DNA of 64,000 nucleotides, from the NCBI GenBank assembly GCA_947650285.1, contig CANTFL010001216.1:1-64000 (forward strand). Direction: 5' to 3'. Positions 47,618 to 58,528 of this stretch are shown in pieces (position 1 is the first letter of the stretch; the number at the start of each line of letters is the position of its first letter). The notes beneath the pieces were generated by a model. That model saw only the letters and a list, made by a program, of their open reading frames with translations, searched no databases and had not been told where the DNA came from. Made by a program: the position numbers and the translations under genes. This DNA comes from Hyaloperonospora brassicae. Taxonomy: Eukaryota; Oomycota; Peronosporomycetes; Peronosporales; Peronosporaceae.

Positions 47618-50600
47618 CTACAAGTATGCTGGTACATACAATGTTCGATGCGGCTTCTTATTAATAGCTGGGTCGCCGTCGCGATGTTTTGCATTTTTCG
47701 CACATGATACAACGCCCCCATGCGACATACTAGTTGACGACGGAGAGGACGGCGATATCTGCTGGTTATTCACTTTCTTCGCAAGAGAATGTCTGCATGA
47801 AAATGGTGCATCTGGCTCTGACCTAAAATCCATGATTTCATCCACACTTCCACTTTGCTGAACATTCTCAGCCTCATCGTCGTGCTTATCTTCTGGCTTA
47901 CGAACAATCTCTTCGTGGCGGAAACGTGTAATTTTGCTGAATAGCGCGTCCATGTCCTCACCGCAACTATCGCTAATGACAGCTGCAGACGCTCCTTTGG
48001 CAGAAGCTGTTGCACGTGAGTCCTCTGGTATCATCATCGCCGATACCAGCTCGTCGGCTACCTCAATGATCTCACTTTCGTCATTCCCCACGGTGGCCGG
48101 CCGAATCTTTGTACTCAACTTTCTCGTCGACTTCCGCACGGGCACAGCGTCATACCGAACTCGGTTCTGCTGCACTATCAAGCCGTCATGACTCCGCTGG
48201 TATGCGTCTTGGATTCCCTTCAGCACACCATCTGGTTTCCAACCAATCAAGTTTGCTATACCGAAAAGCTCCCCCCGCTGACGTGGATTCCCTTGAACAC
48301 CCTCAAAGTAGCGTGGTGCGCTGGCACCCTTCAAAGTCGTGTCGCTCAGCTGCTGCTTATAAATTTGCCGAACGTAAATCATCTCTTCGATTGTCCCGAG
48401 GGTGATAAGTCTGTAAACCTGCACATCTTTAGTTTGGCCGATCCGATACGCTCGATCCTGAGCCTGGCAGTCGTGTGCCGGATTCCAGCTGGGGTCAAAT
48501 ATTACGACATTCGTCGCACTTTGCAGGTTTAGACCCACGCCTCCAGCCCTCGTGCTGATCAAAAACACAGAAGTGTTGCTGTCACGATCGTTAAATTCAT
48601 TCACCATTTGCAAACGCTCCTCCCCTTTTGTCTTTCCGTCCAGTCGACTATACCGTGTCGCCTTTGCAATTAAGAACTGTTGAATGATGTCCAGCATTCG
48701 AGTACTTCGACTAAAGATTAGCGTACGTTCTCGACGTTTTTTCCACACCGCCAGCAGTTTCTCTAATACGATCATCTTCCCGCATGTCTTCGTCGATAGA
48801 GAGCACATTTCTTGGAAACTTGACACCTGATTGACACCTCCGACAGCATCAAGGTCGCTACCGAAAGCTGCCCTTGCAAATGCAGCTTGGTACTGCTGTG
48901 TCTCCAATCCGTCACGCGGATTGACCTTCAACAGCTCCAAATGATTCGACAGTTTCAACAGCATCGCCACACATGGAAGACACATGCAATTCGGGCAATT
49001 GTTGCACGGTTCATTGTCGTGAAAGCGCTCGTACAGCAATCCCGGGGCATCGCCGGCATCGTTAGGGGTTTTGTAGCAGCACTTTTTTCGTTTCTCGCTG
49101 CTATCCCGACCACAGTCGCATTTCTGCTCGCCGCGTTGGAGAAGCTGAAACTCGGGCATCGCCAACACCCGTCGATATGCTGCTACTTGCAGTGGGGTAA
49201 GGTCACAAAATACCACTTGGTCATTCTTTTTGACATCTTGGAAGATCGGGTTGATCTCTTTCTCTCGTCGGAGGTAGTACGGCCGCAGCTTTCTGCGCAA
49301 CTCCATCTCTTTGTGACGACTTCGTTCAACGGCTTCAAGAGCAGCAGACTTTTTCCTACCATATTTGATATCATTTCCGTAATACATACTAAACTCCATC
49401 CAAGGTCCAATGGCTCCCGGAGCGATTGTGTCAATCAAGCAGTGAAGCTCCTTCTCATTATTTTGCATCAATGTGCCAGTAAGTCCGACTTTCTTGCGAC
49501 ACGGAATCGATTTGACAGCCTTCGTCAGTTGAGACTCGGGATTCTTCAAGCAGTGCATCTCATCCAAAATGACTGTCTCCCACGGGATTTTGTACAACCG
49601 ACTCGAGTGCATCTTCAGAATATCGTAGCTGCAAATGACAATCTCGTATTCACCCCTGCCAATGCGACACGGACATCACCCAGTTACATATAGCAAAAGC
49701 GTATCGATAACACCACAAACATCTACAACCCACCTAGCAATCTGATCGATCATAATGTCACGGTCACTCAATCTTCCCCGCAAGATGATAGTAGCGCAGC
49801 TCATCCAAGTACGTAGCTCCTGCTCCCAGTTGTCGAGCAAAGTCGCAGGCATTGCAATCAAAATCGGCGCAGTTTCGCCAGCAAATCGAAAGCCCAAGCC
49901 TTCGGGATAAGTCATACAACAACTGTCATTGAACCGCTCTCGGCGCTGATGCAGCAGCGCCATCCAGGCGTCTTTGTCGCGATAATCGCCACGCTTGCCA
50001 AGAACTGCTGATAAGAACGCAATGACCTGGATCGTCTTTCCAAGACCCATATCGTCGCCCAAAATTGCGCCGGTGTTCCGCTGGTAAGCGCTGTAGAGAA
50101 AGTGAACACCTTCACGCTGATAGTCGTACAGGTAACTGTTCATGTTTGCGCAGACTTCTAATGTCTTGAGGCTGTCACCCTCCGAAGGTCTGAGAATCAT
50201 GGGACCAGCATCGATCTGCTCAGAAAAACAGTGCATTCACACGTGGATATGTAAGCATCTCGGCTCACAGAACATTCACTAGCGGACATAACGCACCATC
50301 GACAATTCAAGCTGCGGCCATCGCTCCATTGTGCGATACCCCTTGCCACATTCGCTAAAGCCACTTCGAACTGTTTGCGCCCGATGGCGCGATACGACGT
50401 TTAACAGCTTCCGGCTGTCCCGCTTCATTTGTCGACTGCTAATAACGCTTTGTCGGACAGGAATTCGGTGTACCTCGTCGTCTGCTGTAGCATCGTTGCT
50501 GAAAATCGCCTCACTGCTCGATACAGCTTCCTTCGAGGCGGGCGTCAGTTTGTCTATACCGTCATCAGTATCAGGAAGCGTAGAGCCATAGGTATCACGC

Positions 50601-51385
50601 GGTCGTGATCCAACGTCCCATACCGTACCCTTCACGTGATTGCCATAAGCACCACGAGCAGACTCCGCCGCGCTACTGTCCATCTCATCCTCCAGTCGCA
50701 ATCGACGTCGTCGTTTTTGCTTCATGCACATGTACTCATATAAATTGCTGGACCGAGACACGTCGGTTGTCTCTGCTGTCAGTTTCTTCGTGCAGTCATC
50801 CGTTGGAACGTCCCAGGGCGATCTTGCGTTTGTCATGCCTTCTGAATGCACCATCTGAGGCATTGTCTCTTTCCCTGCTGCCGCATGGTTGTCGCTCGTT
50901 GTAGAGCTAAAGGCAGACGGATGCGAGCTCGTTGAGCTAGAACGGACTCGAGAACGGGTCACTTCAGCATGCGGCGTCGTCGCTATCGACGCCAGGCCAT
51001 ACTTTTGAGCTATGCGTTCACCAACCGACAGCGTATGTTCCTCCTTCTCAGTGGCAGCGAAAGAAGCGACGAAGTTGTTCGGCGTGACCATAGAGAAGGC
51101 AGCTGCAGACGCAGCGATCGCCGGCTCTCGCGCAGGCGACGCACCACTTTTCTGCTGCTGCGGTCGGAAGCTCGTGAGCAGCTCGCGCGCCGAGATCACC
51201 GGCTTCTGGCTTGCTCCAGCAGCGGCTTGACGTCGGCGGTTGGCCCGAATGCGCGTCGAAGGGCTCAGTAGCTCATCCTCCAGGCTGTCGTTACTGGTAG
51301 AAGACTGCAGACGCTCGCAGTGCGCTGGTAACGTGGGCGAAGTGCATCCGGTGCTCTCATCCTCACTGCTGGACATTAGTTCCAT
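47618..51385 (-). CDS. SNF2-family ATPase, ERCC6L2-like
   Basis: DNA-dependent ATPases of the ERCC6/CSB branch act in DNA repair and transcription-linked chromatin work in the nucleus. Three exons are proposed: 50297-51385, 49734-50215 and 47618-49655, with introns of 81 and 78 bp, giving 1,202 aa. A Met 35 codons further upstream (51490) would give 1,237. The first about 360 residues are Ser-rich and low in complexity. The ATPase core follows: LGDDMGLGKT (about 415-424), the Walker B-like ILDEMH (usually DEAH/DEVH) near 555, and KVGLTGTLMQNN. The C-terminal helicase domain has LISTRAGGVGLNLQSA and DRAYRIGQTKDVQVYR. The Cys-rich insert CDCGRDSSEKRKKCCYKT and the later RYFEGVQGN..GELFGI segment are what I know from ERCC6L2 and separate it from CSB. 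Without splicing, the ATP-binding exon looks like a separate gene. Confidence 0.88.
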
Positions 51386-51631
51386 GTGAGGAGTCGCGTA
51401 TGAAGTCGGATAGTGTGCTGAAGAAGCCGAACGCTGTGATCGCAGGACGAAAGCGCTCACTCGATGTATCTGTCCACAGGTTGGATGCAATAGAGAGATA
51501 TAGTGGTCAGTCGCTCGCTCTGTTTGCTACAATGAACACGGAAAACGGTCTGCGATCGTCATTGAGACTTGTTATTACATTTGTGTTAAGTCTTTTTCGG
51601 GTTCAACCGTTTGGCAGACACGGGACGAGCC

Positions 51632-51909
51632 TCACGTGAAGATCGGGTCGGGCGACTGTGTGGGCAGCAGCCCAAAGCGCTTCTTGGTGGTAATGCGCTG
51701 CTTTGAGAACTTGTCGTCGGGCGAGAAGCGCGCCGGATGTGCCGAGCACGTTGGGGCGCCGGCTGGTGTGTCTTTCTGTTTCATTGCAGTGTGTTCACTA
51801 CCAGTGTTAGTAAACCTGCGCAATGCACAAACCGCTGTCAGTGGAAGACGCAGACCTTGAGCGTGTACACGCGCTTGTTGTCTTCGCCGAGGTAGTACAT
51901 GAGGTGCAT
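51632..51909 (-). CDS. NOP10: H/ACA ribonucleoprotein subunit NOP10
   Basis: NOP10 binds dyskerin/Cbf5 in box H/ACA RNPs, which pseudouridylate rRNA and, in many eukaryotes, stabilise telomerase RNA. Two exons are proposed: 51856-51909 (18 codons, [18 protein letters not shown]) and 51632-51775, with an 80-bp intron, giving 65 aa, the usual length. The second exon carries the signature [20 protein letters not shown] followed by [12 protein letters not shown]. The intron donor is GTCTGC, less usual than the others here, but the protein joins without a gap. The exon-2 frame is open far upstream on the minus strand, giving a spurious 313-codon reading frame across the Ran promoter. It is divergent from the Ran gene. 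Confidence 0.93.
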
Positions 51910-52278
51910 GACGGACTGTCTGACGGACGGACGGATGGACTATCTGACTATCTGACTGACGGACGGCTCTGGCACTTTCTTGCAATGGGGTCACGTCGTT
52001 CGAAGTTGTGCGCTTCGTTGCTGGCAATTCTCGAGCACCGAACTCGTCGGTGCCACCGACTTTTGGAATAACTGGCCCAGACTCGGCAATGATTTCCACG
52101 TATGTTTCGTATGGTGCGCGCGGAGGGGGAAAAACCTCGCGCGCGCAAAGATGTAAAACCTCACTGGCATCGCATGACTTGGTCTCGCTATGGTCGATGG
52201 CTGGTGGAGGGCGTGGGTTTCGCTCCCGTGCAGTCGAAAGGGCCCAATAGTTGGCAAAGTTCTCTTGGCGCGCGCAAG
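51910..52278. promoter_or_regulatory. Shared NOP10/Ran upstream region with short tandem motifs
   Basis: A 369-bp region between divergent start codons. At 51910-51970 there is an irregular tandem of GACGGAC and CTATCTGA units. The rest is GC-rich. A shared promoter is inferred from spacing. Confidence 0.5.
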
Positions 52279-53343
52279 ATGGTACGTGCTTTGGGTAGAG
52301 CCGCAGAGCTGAGCACGACGCGGCGGCTCGCTCCGTGCAGCCCCTGGCCCCTCGTGCTTTCCCGTGCGATTTGTCTCGGGGTCGAACGCGCCGTGAGCTG
52401 TTCACTGAAAACAACTCGGTCTCGACCTTAGGGCAGCCGTTGGAGTACCTATCAGTATAGGCGGTAGCAATGAGTCGACCATGTGAACGCGGGCGGGCAC
52501 AGACGTCGAGAGACGATTGGAACGGGACACTCTCGGGGTGTTGTGCAGTGGCGAGCGAGTGCTTAGCGAACAAATAGTGGCAATCAAAGGCTGACTGACT
52601 TGGACGTGTTGTTGGATCTTGCTCTTGTTTACAGGCTCAGAACGTTCCGGAATTTAAGCTCATTCTCGTAGGTGACGGCGGTGTGGGTAAGACCACGTTC
52701 GTGAAGCGCCACTTGACGGGAGAGTTCGAGAAGAAGTATGTGGCGACACTCGGCGTGGAAGTGCACCCGCTGACGTTCCACACAAACTTTGGCCCCATCC
52801 GCTTCAACTGCTGGGACACAGCCGGCCAGGAGAAGTTTGGTGGCTTGCGCGATGGCTACTACATCCAGGGGCAATGCGCGATCATCATGTTTGACGTGAC
52901 GTCGCGTATCACGTACAAGAACGTCCCGAACTGGCACCGAGACTTGTTCCGCGTGTGCGAGAACATTCCAATTGTGCTGTGTGGCAACAAGGTCGAGGTC
53001 AAGGACCGAAAGGTGAAGGCCAAACAGATCACGTTCCACCGCAAGAAGAATCTGCAGTACTTTGACATTTCGGCCAAATCTAACTACCAGTTTGAAAAGC
53101 CGTTCCTATGGCTGGCCCGCAAGCTTGTCGGGTATGTATTCTTTGTGGCCAATGATGGCTGTCTACCGTAATGTTACTGACAACGTTTGTTGCTGTAGGG
53201 ACAACAACCTGACCTTTGTCGAGGCACCTGCTCTTCGTCCACCCGAGGTCACGATTACCCAGGAACAGATTGCTCAAATTGAAGCCGACGCTAGCTCTGC
53301 CGCCGCTGCAGTTCCTCTTCCGGATGAGGACGAGGACTTGTAA
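52279..53343 (+). CDS. RAN: Ran GTPase
   Basis: Ran drives nucleocytoplasmic transport and spindle and envelope assembly. Three exons are proposed. 52279-52281 is the ATG only. 52635-53131 and 53199-53343 follow, with introns of 353 and 67 bp, giving 214 aa. The start was chosen because CAAGATG|GTACGT (donor) joined to ..TTACAG|GCTCAG gives [14 protein letters not shown], the family's usual beginning; no other in-frame Met lies before the P-loop. Motifs: [62 protein letters not shown] (Ran-specific), [13 protein letters not shown]. The acidic C-terminus is DEDEDL. The last intron splits Gly before [10 protein letters not shown]. It has no prenylation motif, as expected. Confidence 0.95.
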
Positions 53344-53352
53344 CCTGTCTCG

Positions 53353-53676
53353 GTGTGCTATCGCACCTCATTCTGTGTTTTTCGCACAGGAGATAAGGAC
53401 GAGTACGAGGTCGCAAGAGAAAAGCTTGGGTTTGTCACACTGACCGAGGGACTAGGCGTTCTGTGCCGGTTCCGGGTAGTGTTCCGTTGTGGGGAAGAGT
53501 TGATTGGCGTGAATCGATTGCAACTAGAAAATGAAGAAGACCGTAAGGAGATAGTTGACAAAGGTTTGATGCTTCATTGTTTTTGCTTTTCGGCCAAGCA
53601 TCATTTTGTGGGCTCTATACTCCGGCAACTGTATATTGCATGGCACGTCGCTCTTGTGTACGCGCATTGTACATAG
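53353..53676 (+). CDS. Uncertain short open frame downstream of Ran
   Basis: A 107-codon frame begins 10 bp after the Ran stop. The middle part (GDKDEYEVAREKLGFVTLTE and later LQLENEEDRKEIVDKG) reads like protein, with balanced charged residues. The end is Cys/His-rich and looks non-coding. I do not recognise it. It could be 3' untranslated sequence of Ran, an exon fragment, or chance. Confidence is low. Confidence 0.2.
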   Translation: MCYRTSFCVFRTGDKDEYEVAREKLGFVTLTEGLGVLCRFRVVFRCGEELIGVNRLQLENEEDRKEIVDKGLMLHCFCFSAKHHFVGSILRQLYIAWHVALVYAHCT

Positions 53677-53899
53677 CGGAAAGCAGATAAGACCCGGCAG
53701 GGGCCAACGCTGTGTTGAGAAGTCCTTCGCCGCGGACGATAGAGAAAATGTGGCATCTTGTCAGTAGTTAACGCGGAGCTGCAGCATCTGAATATGCAGA
53801 ACACATCGCCGCAATCAACGATAGGCGTGCACTTCTGACAGTCCCGACATATGTGTAGGTGACATGAGGTCTCGTAAACACAGCCGCGATACGTCGCAT

Positions 53900-54524
53900 T
53901 CATAAACCTAGTAATCACTTCCCAATTTGCGCCTTCGGGCAACAGGGCCAAGCGACGACGACCTCCAAGAGCCGGTATACCGGTCCTCTTGTCCTGGGCA
54001 GGAAGTCCTCCGCTGGGGGGCTCAGGTCGTGAGGAGGAGGTTATCTTCCCGCTGCGTGCGCCACGGGGAGGCAGCGTAGCGTGCACACCGAAAGGAGAGC
54101 AACAACCCAGAGACCCCGGGGTGTGGGGCACGGCGACAGCTGTTGTCACCCCCACCTAGTTCCTGCTATTCTACGTCAGCTTCCAAGTCGCCGGTCCGGT
54201 CGCCGAGCGCGAATCTCGGTCCCACGAAGCGAACTTGCCTAGAATGTGATCTGATCGGAACCGTCCAGGTGCATTAGCGGCCTATCGGGGTGATCGGTTT
54301 GGTACCCGGCGTTTTCTGCGATTTTCGCGCCCTGTCTGCCCCCAGGACTGGATACCCGTTTCCACGTGCCCTCTGTTGAGCGTCCCCCGTGATGCCCGCA
54401 GTATCGAGCCAAGCAGACTGAGCCAGCGAGGAGGAGTAAAGTGTAGTCCAGGTAGAAGCACACCGATATCGTATAGTCATAAGCACTTAAATGACGTTCA
54501 GGTTCACTCATAAACCTAGTAATC
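53900..54524. mobile_element. 591-bp GC-rich insertion with perfect 17-bp target duplication
   Basis: TCATAAACCTAGTAATC occurs at 53900-53916 and again at 54508-54524. The 591 bp between (53917-54507) are much more GC-rich than both flanks. A perfect 17-bp duplication indicates a recent insertion. The length suits target-primed retroposition (LINE- or SINE-like), but no poly(A) tail or clear tRNA-type promoter is visible. Minus-strand frames of about 90-180 codons cross it, without a known domain. Confidence 0.65.
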
Positions 54525-55100
54525 TGCGTACAAGAACCTTATAGCAAGCAAGCTAATGTGGCAGTACAGGTGTCGACGATTAAGTAAACGCTTCGATCTC
54601 GCCGTTCGTGAAGATCCAACTAAGATTCGCTCCCTGAGCATCAAGACTTGGCAAATCGGCTGTTTATTAGCTCCTGTTCAGCTTAGTAAGAAGAAACAGT
54701 CTTCCCACTGATCAAGGGACGGCGACGCTCTTTCGCGAATCTCGATCCTTTGACTTACAAAAATGTTCGCGGTATGTGTAGGTCGGTCCGTACGAAAATT
54801 CTGACCCGGTTTTGCGTACGCGACAGGTCTACCGGGATGGGAGATCAGGATCGATATGCGCATTGCCACTTAAAACCACCGCAAGGAAGAGATAGCGTCT
54901 GTGGGTCACCCATTTTCCTTGGAACAATCAACCGAGCTTGAGTTAAATTGCCCATTTGACATTCTAATAAGGACTTGAAGGGTTGTTGTATCACGCGACG
55001 AGCGCTTCCTACTGGGCTAGAAGTGAGGCAATACGTACAGAGGGAATTGCCGCAGTTGTTGCTTACTTCGAAATCTGCTGACAGCGTCGCACACCATCAC
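54525..55100. other. Region upstream of the broken effector gene
   Basis: No coding or repeat feature is recognised. An in-frame ATG at 54975 precedes the better start at 55101, but it would put 42 hydrophilic residues before the signal peptide. Confidence 0.4.
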
Positions 55101-56086
55101 ATGCGCACGCTCTGCCTTGTTATCACGGCTTTCAGCATCTTTTTCGTGGGACGTGCTGCTCCGCCTACTGATGGTAGCAGAGCAAATGTTGGTACTCTAA
55201 GCTCAAGCGCAATGTCAGACCCTCACAAGAACACGGTCGACCGGGACAGCCTCTTACAGGCAAATGACGCAGCTGCGGACCCACCGCGCCCGTTGCTCAC
55301 GACCAACGAAGTCGGGCGGTCTGTTGGGAGACATGACCGGCCGTAAAGACCACGAACAAGGGGAGCGGGCGAGTGTTGTAGGTGCCATCTTATATGTGGT
55401 TGAGCCAGTGCTCATGGCCAAAGACAGGGTAGCGACGCGCATTCGCCATTATGGCATCGGGAGCAAGTACACACGTCTCGGCCTCCACAAGGGAGACGTA
55501 AATCCCGATGACATCGCAAACCGGGTGTCAATGGATCGCCAGTTTATACATCCAAATGATGGCGTCCACTTCCATAAACAGGTAGTGAAGGTATTCACGG
55601 ACCACCATAGCGTCACGGATGTGGTGAAGAAACTAATCTCGATTCAAGGGCGAACTACTTCCGGCACGAGCGAGATGCTGCAGAGGTTGCTAGCTAGCCG
55701 CTATAGAGACCACCCAGATATGTTAGATGAGGCGTGGCTTGCGTTGGAATTGGACCCAAAAAACCTGCACGAGCTCCTCGGCTTGGGTAAGTTTATGGCA
55801 CTTCGTGACAATCCAGACTCTGGCATTGCGTGGTTGAAATTCAATGAGCTGTTGATGACAAACGGAAAAAACAATGCGATGAACGATGAAGGTGCGGTGG
55901 CGAGTTATTTGTATAAAAACAAAAGTCCAAATGAGATAGACGCCTTTATTGAAAAAGGTCAAGACAAGAAAGGTAGAAAAGGAGCGTGCCAAAACGCTGC
56001 GTAAAGCTCAACAAGAGGTCAAGCCATACCGAAACCATGAATTGGCGAGCTCAGCGAATCTGCGTTCCGCGAACACGGAGGCGTAG
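55101..56086 (+). pseudogene. RXLR-like secreted effector gene, frameshifted
   Basis: RXLR effectors are secreted by oomycetes and enter host plant cells. From ATG 55101 the first frame gives a signal peptide (RTLCLVITAFSIFFVGRAAP). A Ser/Asp-rich stretch and RPLL at 55287-55298 (residue about 63) follow, an R-x-L-L variant of the RXLR motif. That frame stops at 55346. The continuation is in the next frame (to about 55950) and includes GERA near 55370, in the position of the EER motif. It ends with an LWY-like segment (DEAWLALELDPKNLHELLGL and AWLKFNELLM). Around 55951-55958 a short A-run precedes a second apparent shift. The frame beyond it, charged and Lys/Glu-rich, stops at 56086. The gene as read cannot make a full protein. 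Sequencing error at the A-run is possible. It stands alone between repeats, as is common for effectors. Confidence 0.72.
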
Positions 56087-57531
56087 AGTTGAACGAAGGT
56101 GGGCCATCGACGTGGTAGTAAGTTGCTGAAGTAGCTACTGATGTTGCAGTATGAGCGACGATACATTCTATCCATTCGTCGTAACGACTCTCGTAAGCTA
56201 AGAAGTAGCATGAGAAGCGTGTGAACGAAGGACTTTCACTATATCTCTGCATTATGTGAGATGGTGATTACGCGACGGTTGATAACCGATGTAACAGGTG
56301 TTGCTCACACCAGGGATGATATTCCATTGACAGTGCTATTAGAACACCTTATCGGTTGTTGGGGGCTGACGTGTGTCAGCCACCAGATAAGACAACTAAA
56401 AGGGTACTAATTTATTTATTAGTATTTAAATTAGGTACGTCTAGACTAACGTGTCCTTTCACATACAAACAAAATAGAGTTCACTTTCCCTTTTGATCAG
56501 TTTAAAACACGTGCATTGTTAAGGCGTCTCAGGTCTTGTAAGAAAGTCAAGCCTTGTTTATGCGTAGATTAGGAGCACTTTGTGCTGTTGATTCGCTGAT
56601 TCGTTGATTTGTCACGTCTCTAGAACAATGACCCTGATCTTTTGATCTTGTTGACTCACAGAGTCGCGTTTCATCACAGAACTAAATTGCTCTTTAGGCA
56701 AAAAAACCTTCCTCTGGCACAGAGCAATAGTAGCTTCGCTTTATTTTGCGTCCTTTCGACAAATTGCGAGCTAGGAGACGCTGTAATATAGCTGTATTAC
56801 TGTCAGATCGGACATTTGGGTCTGAAGATAATACAATTTGCTCAGATCTTAATTTTTATGGACAGAGTCCATTCGTATCAAACGCAAGCTGTCAAGATGA
56901 GTATTCTGGAAATTGTATTGAGAGAAGGCCATGCAGATCAATTCGACCAACCTAAGCTGCTTTTAGGCTAGACAAGATGGCAAAAAGGAACAAACGTTGA
57001 TGAACGGTACGTTTAGCTGATGCAAGCACACGTTCGTCGCACCAGCGCCTTGGTAAGGAGCAAACAAGCCGTTTGCCCTTGTGCGAGCTTCCTCGACCAG
57101 TCTGTGATCTAGATAAATCAATTGCACCTGTTGCCAGCATAACTTCTCGCGTTCAGCAACAATACCGCTTGTGTAAAGCGTCAATTTTACCATAATGGCC
57201 ACTAAGCTCCATCACGAAAGCTTTGTCGACTTGAGCCTCAATCGATTCGTAGCAAGAGGATCACTCTCAAATATAATTGTTTGGCCGTTCGGTACTGACG
57301 CCTTCGATACGTCTTGACGAACGCTCACAATGGCATCAACGTTAGCTGTATTACTAATGCAAGCTGCAGTTGACGAGATACGTAGACCTTGCGTTACTTT
57401 ACCTGGGCTCATTCGCTACATTCGCATTCATGGCCCAAGTTATTCTTCAGAGTTTATTCGAACGGAGAGCGTTGTTACTACTGCATGCGTCCGCACATGC
57501 ACTTGATATCTTGAGATCCACAAGATAATCA
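56087..57531. other. Intergenic region with one decayed minus-strand frame
   Basis: No recognised gene. On the minus strand 57412-56963 is one frame of about 150 codons with a single stop at 57212 (segments TANVDAIVSVRQDV and LDHRLVEEARTRANGL). It could be a retroelement remnant or chance; I recognise no domain. The rest is AT-rich. Confidence 0.3.
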
Positions 57532-57763
57532 TGTAGCGGGGGATCATATTGAATGTCATTGGCACGACTATTTTCATTTTTTATATTATCTGAATTGATA
57601 TTATCTTTTGATGCTACTTTCACGGGTCAATCTCGCAGGAATATTACCTTTAGAGGTACAATTTGGCACTGCTTCACGATTCGGTAATATAGGCCATGAT
57701 ACCAACCGAATACGCCACCTAGCGCTGTTAGTTGCGCGCACCTGGGTGGCGACTGATACTCAA
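57532..57763 (+). repeat. Relic LTR fragment (plus orientation) hit by Gypsy-2
   Basis: It starts TGTAGCGGGG. The segment around 57695-57745 (CATGATACCAACC..TTGCGCGCA) resembles, in the opposite orientation, the conserved block of the Gypsy-2 LTR. It ends exactly where the Gypsy-2 LTR starts, so Gypsy-2 probably inserted into it. The adjoining bases CTCAA (57759-57763) would be one half of a 5-bp target duplication whose partner lies outside the window. Confidence 0.5.
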
Positions 57764-58398
57764 TGTAACGGTGCACACCCTTGCGTGAGATTAACGCAAG
57801 GGTTTTGTATTAGAAAGAGAACATTTAGTAAATGAAGTGACCTGTATAAAAATGCGCGCCAGACGCGTTTCGGCCCCCCGCCAGGGGCCTCGTCAGTGGC
57901 TTGTCAAAATACAAGTGAGAACTACCCAACCTATATCTTTGTGCTGCCTAATACAACACATAGAACCTTGTAGAATATTCCATATATGCCCTAGTGTAGG
58001 TTAAATCTCTGGAGTCGACCCAAGTGCAACTTGCACTTCCAACATTTTAGTGCGCCCGATAGACGTACACGATCCAAACGAGGAAGCGTAGATAAGGTAG
58101 AAGTAGAACTGTTATATTAATATAATTAAGTCTTTAACCACTGTCTCTCTGTTTGACTTAGCTTAACTATACTAATATAACTGAGTGTATAGTGACGTAT
58201 CGTCACCACTCATTGCGCGCGTCTTGCGGCGATTGGTGGGTTGATATCATCACGATATCAACCAATGAACAGACTCTTATGTCGACCCATCAATATCACC
58301 ACTTTGGTGATATTGTTGAAAGAATATCCATCTTTATATTCTTTATTGTCATTATCTCTTCAAACGACATTTTCCATGTAACGGGCTGCCCCGTTACA
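57764..58398 (-). repeat. Gypsy-2 3' LTR
   Basis: It is 635 bp, begins TGTAACGGGGCAGCCCG and ends CACCGTTACA on the minus strand. It contains the CATTGCGCGCG block and an ATATCA/TGATAT palindromic pair shared with the LTRs at 1315 and 3379. A short hairpin, CCCTTGCGT..ACGCAAGGG, lies at 57778-57803. Confidence 0.8.
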
Positions 58399-58528
58399 TC
58401 ATCCCCCTTAGCTGATAGTCACCGTGTGACTATCGAAAATATGGCGGCCACCCGTTGGCCACCATTGGGACAGGGAGCACTTGTTTGGTCCGTTCCACTC
58501 ACTTTCCGCTTGACCTCGCATAGTTAAC

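Noticed and set aside
48887..49693. 268-codon plus-strand frame opposite the SNF2 helicase
   Set aside because: No domain, and the opposite strand encodes conserved helicase motifs across the same bases and an intron.
51632..52573. 313-codon minus-strand frame as one protein
   Set aside because: Only its last 47 codons are real (NOP10 exon 2). The rest crosses the NOP10 intron, exon 1 in another frame and the Ran promoter.
54239..54511. tRNA-derived SINE in the 591-bp insertion
   Set aside because: A and B box-like strings exist, but their spacing (about 190 bp) does not fit a tRNA promoter, and there is no poly(A) tail.
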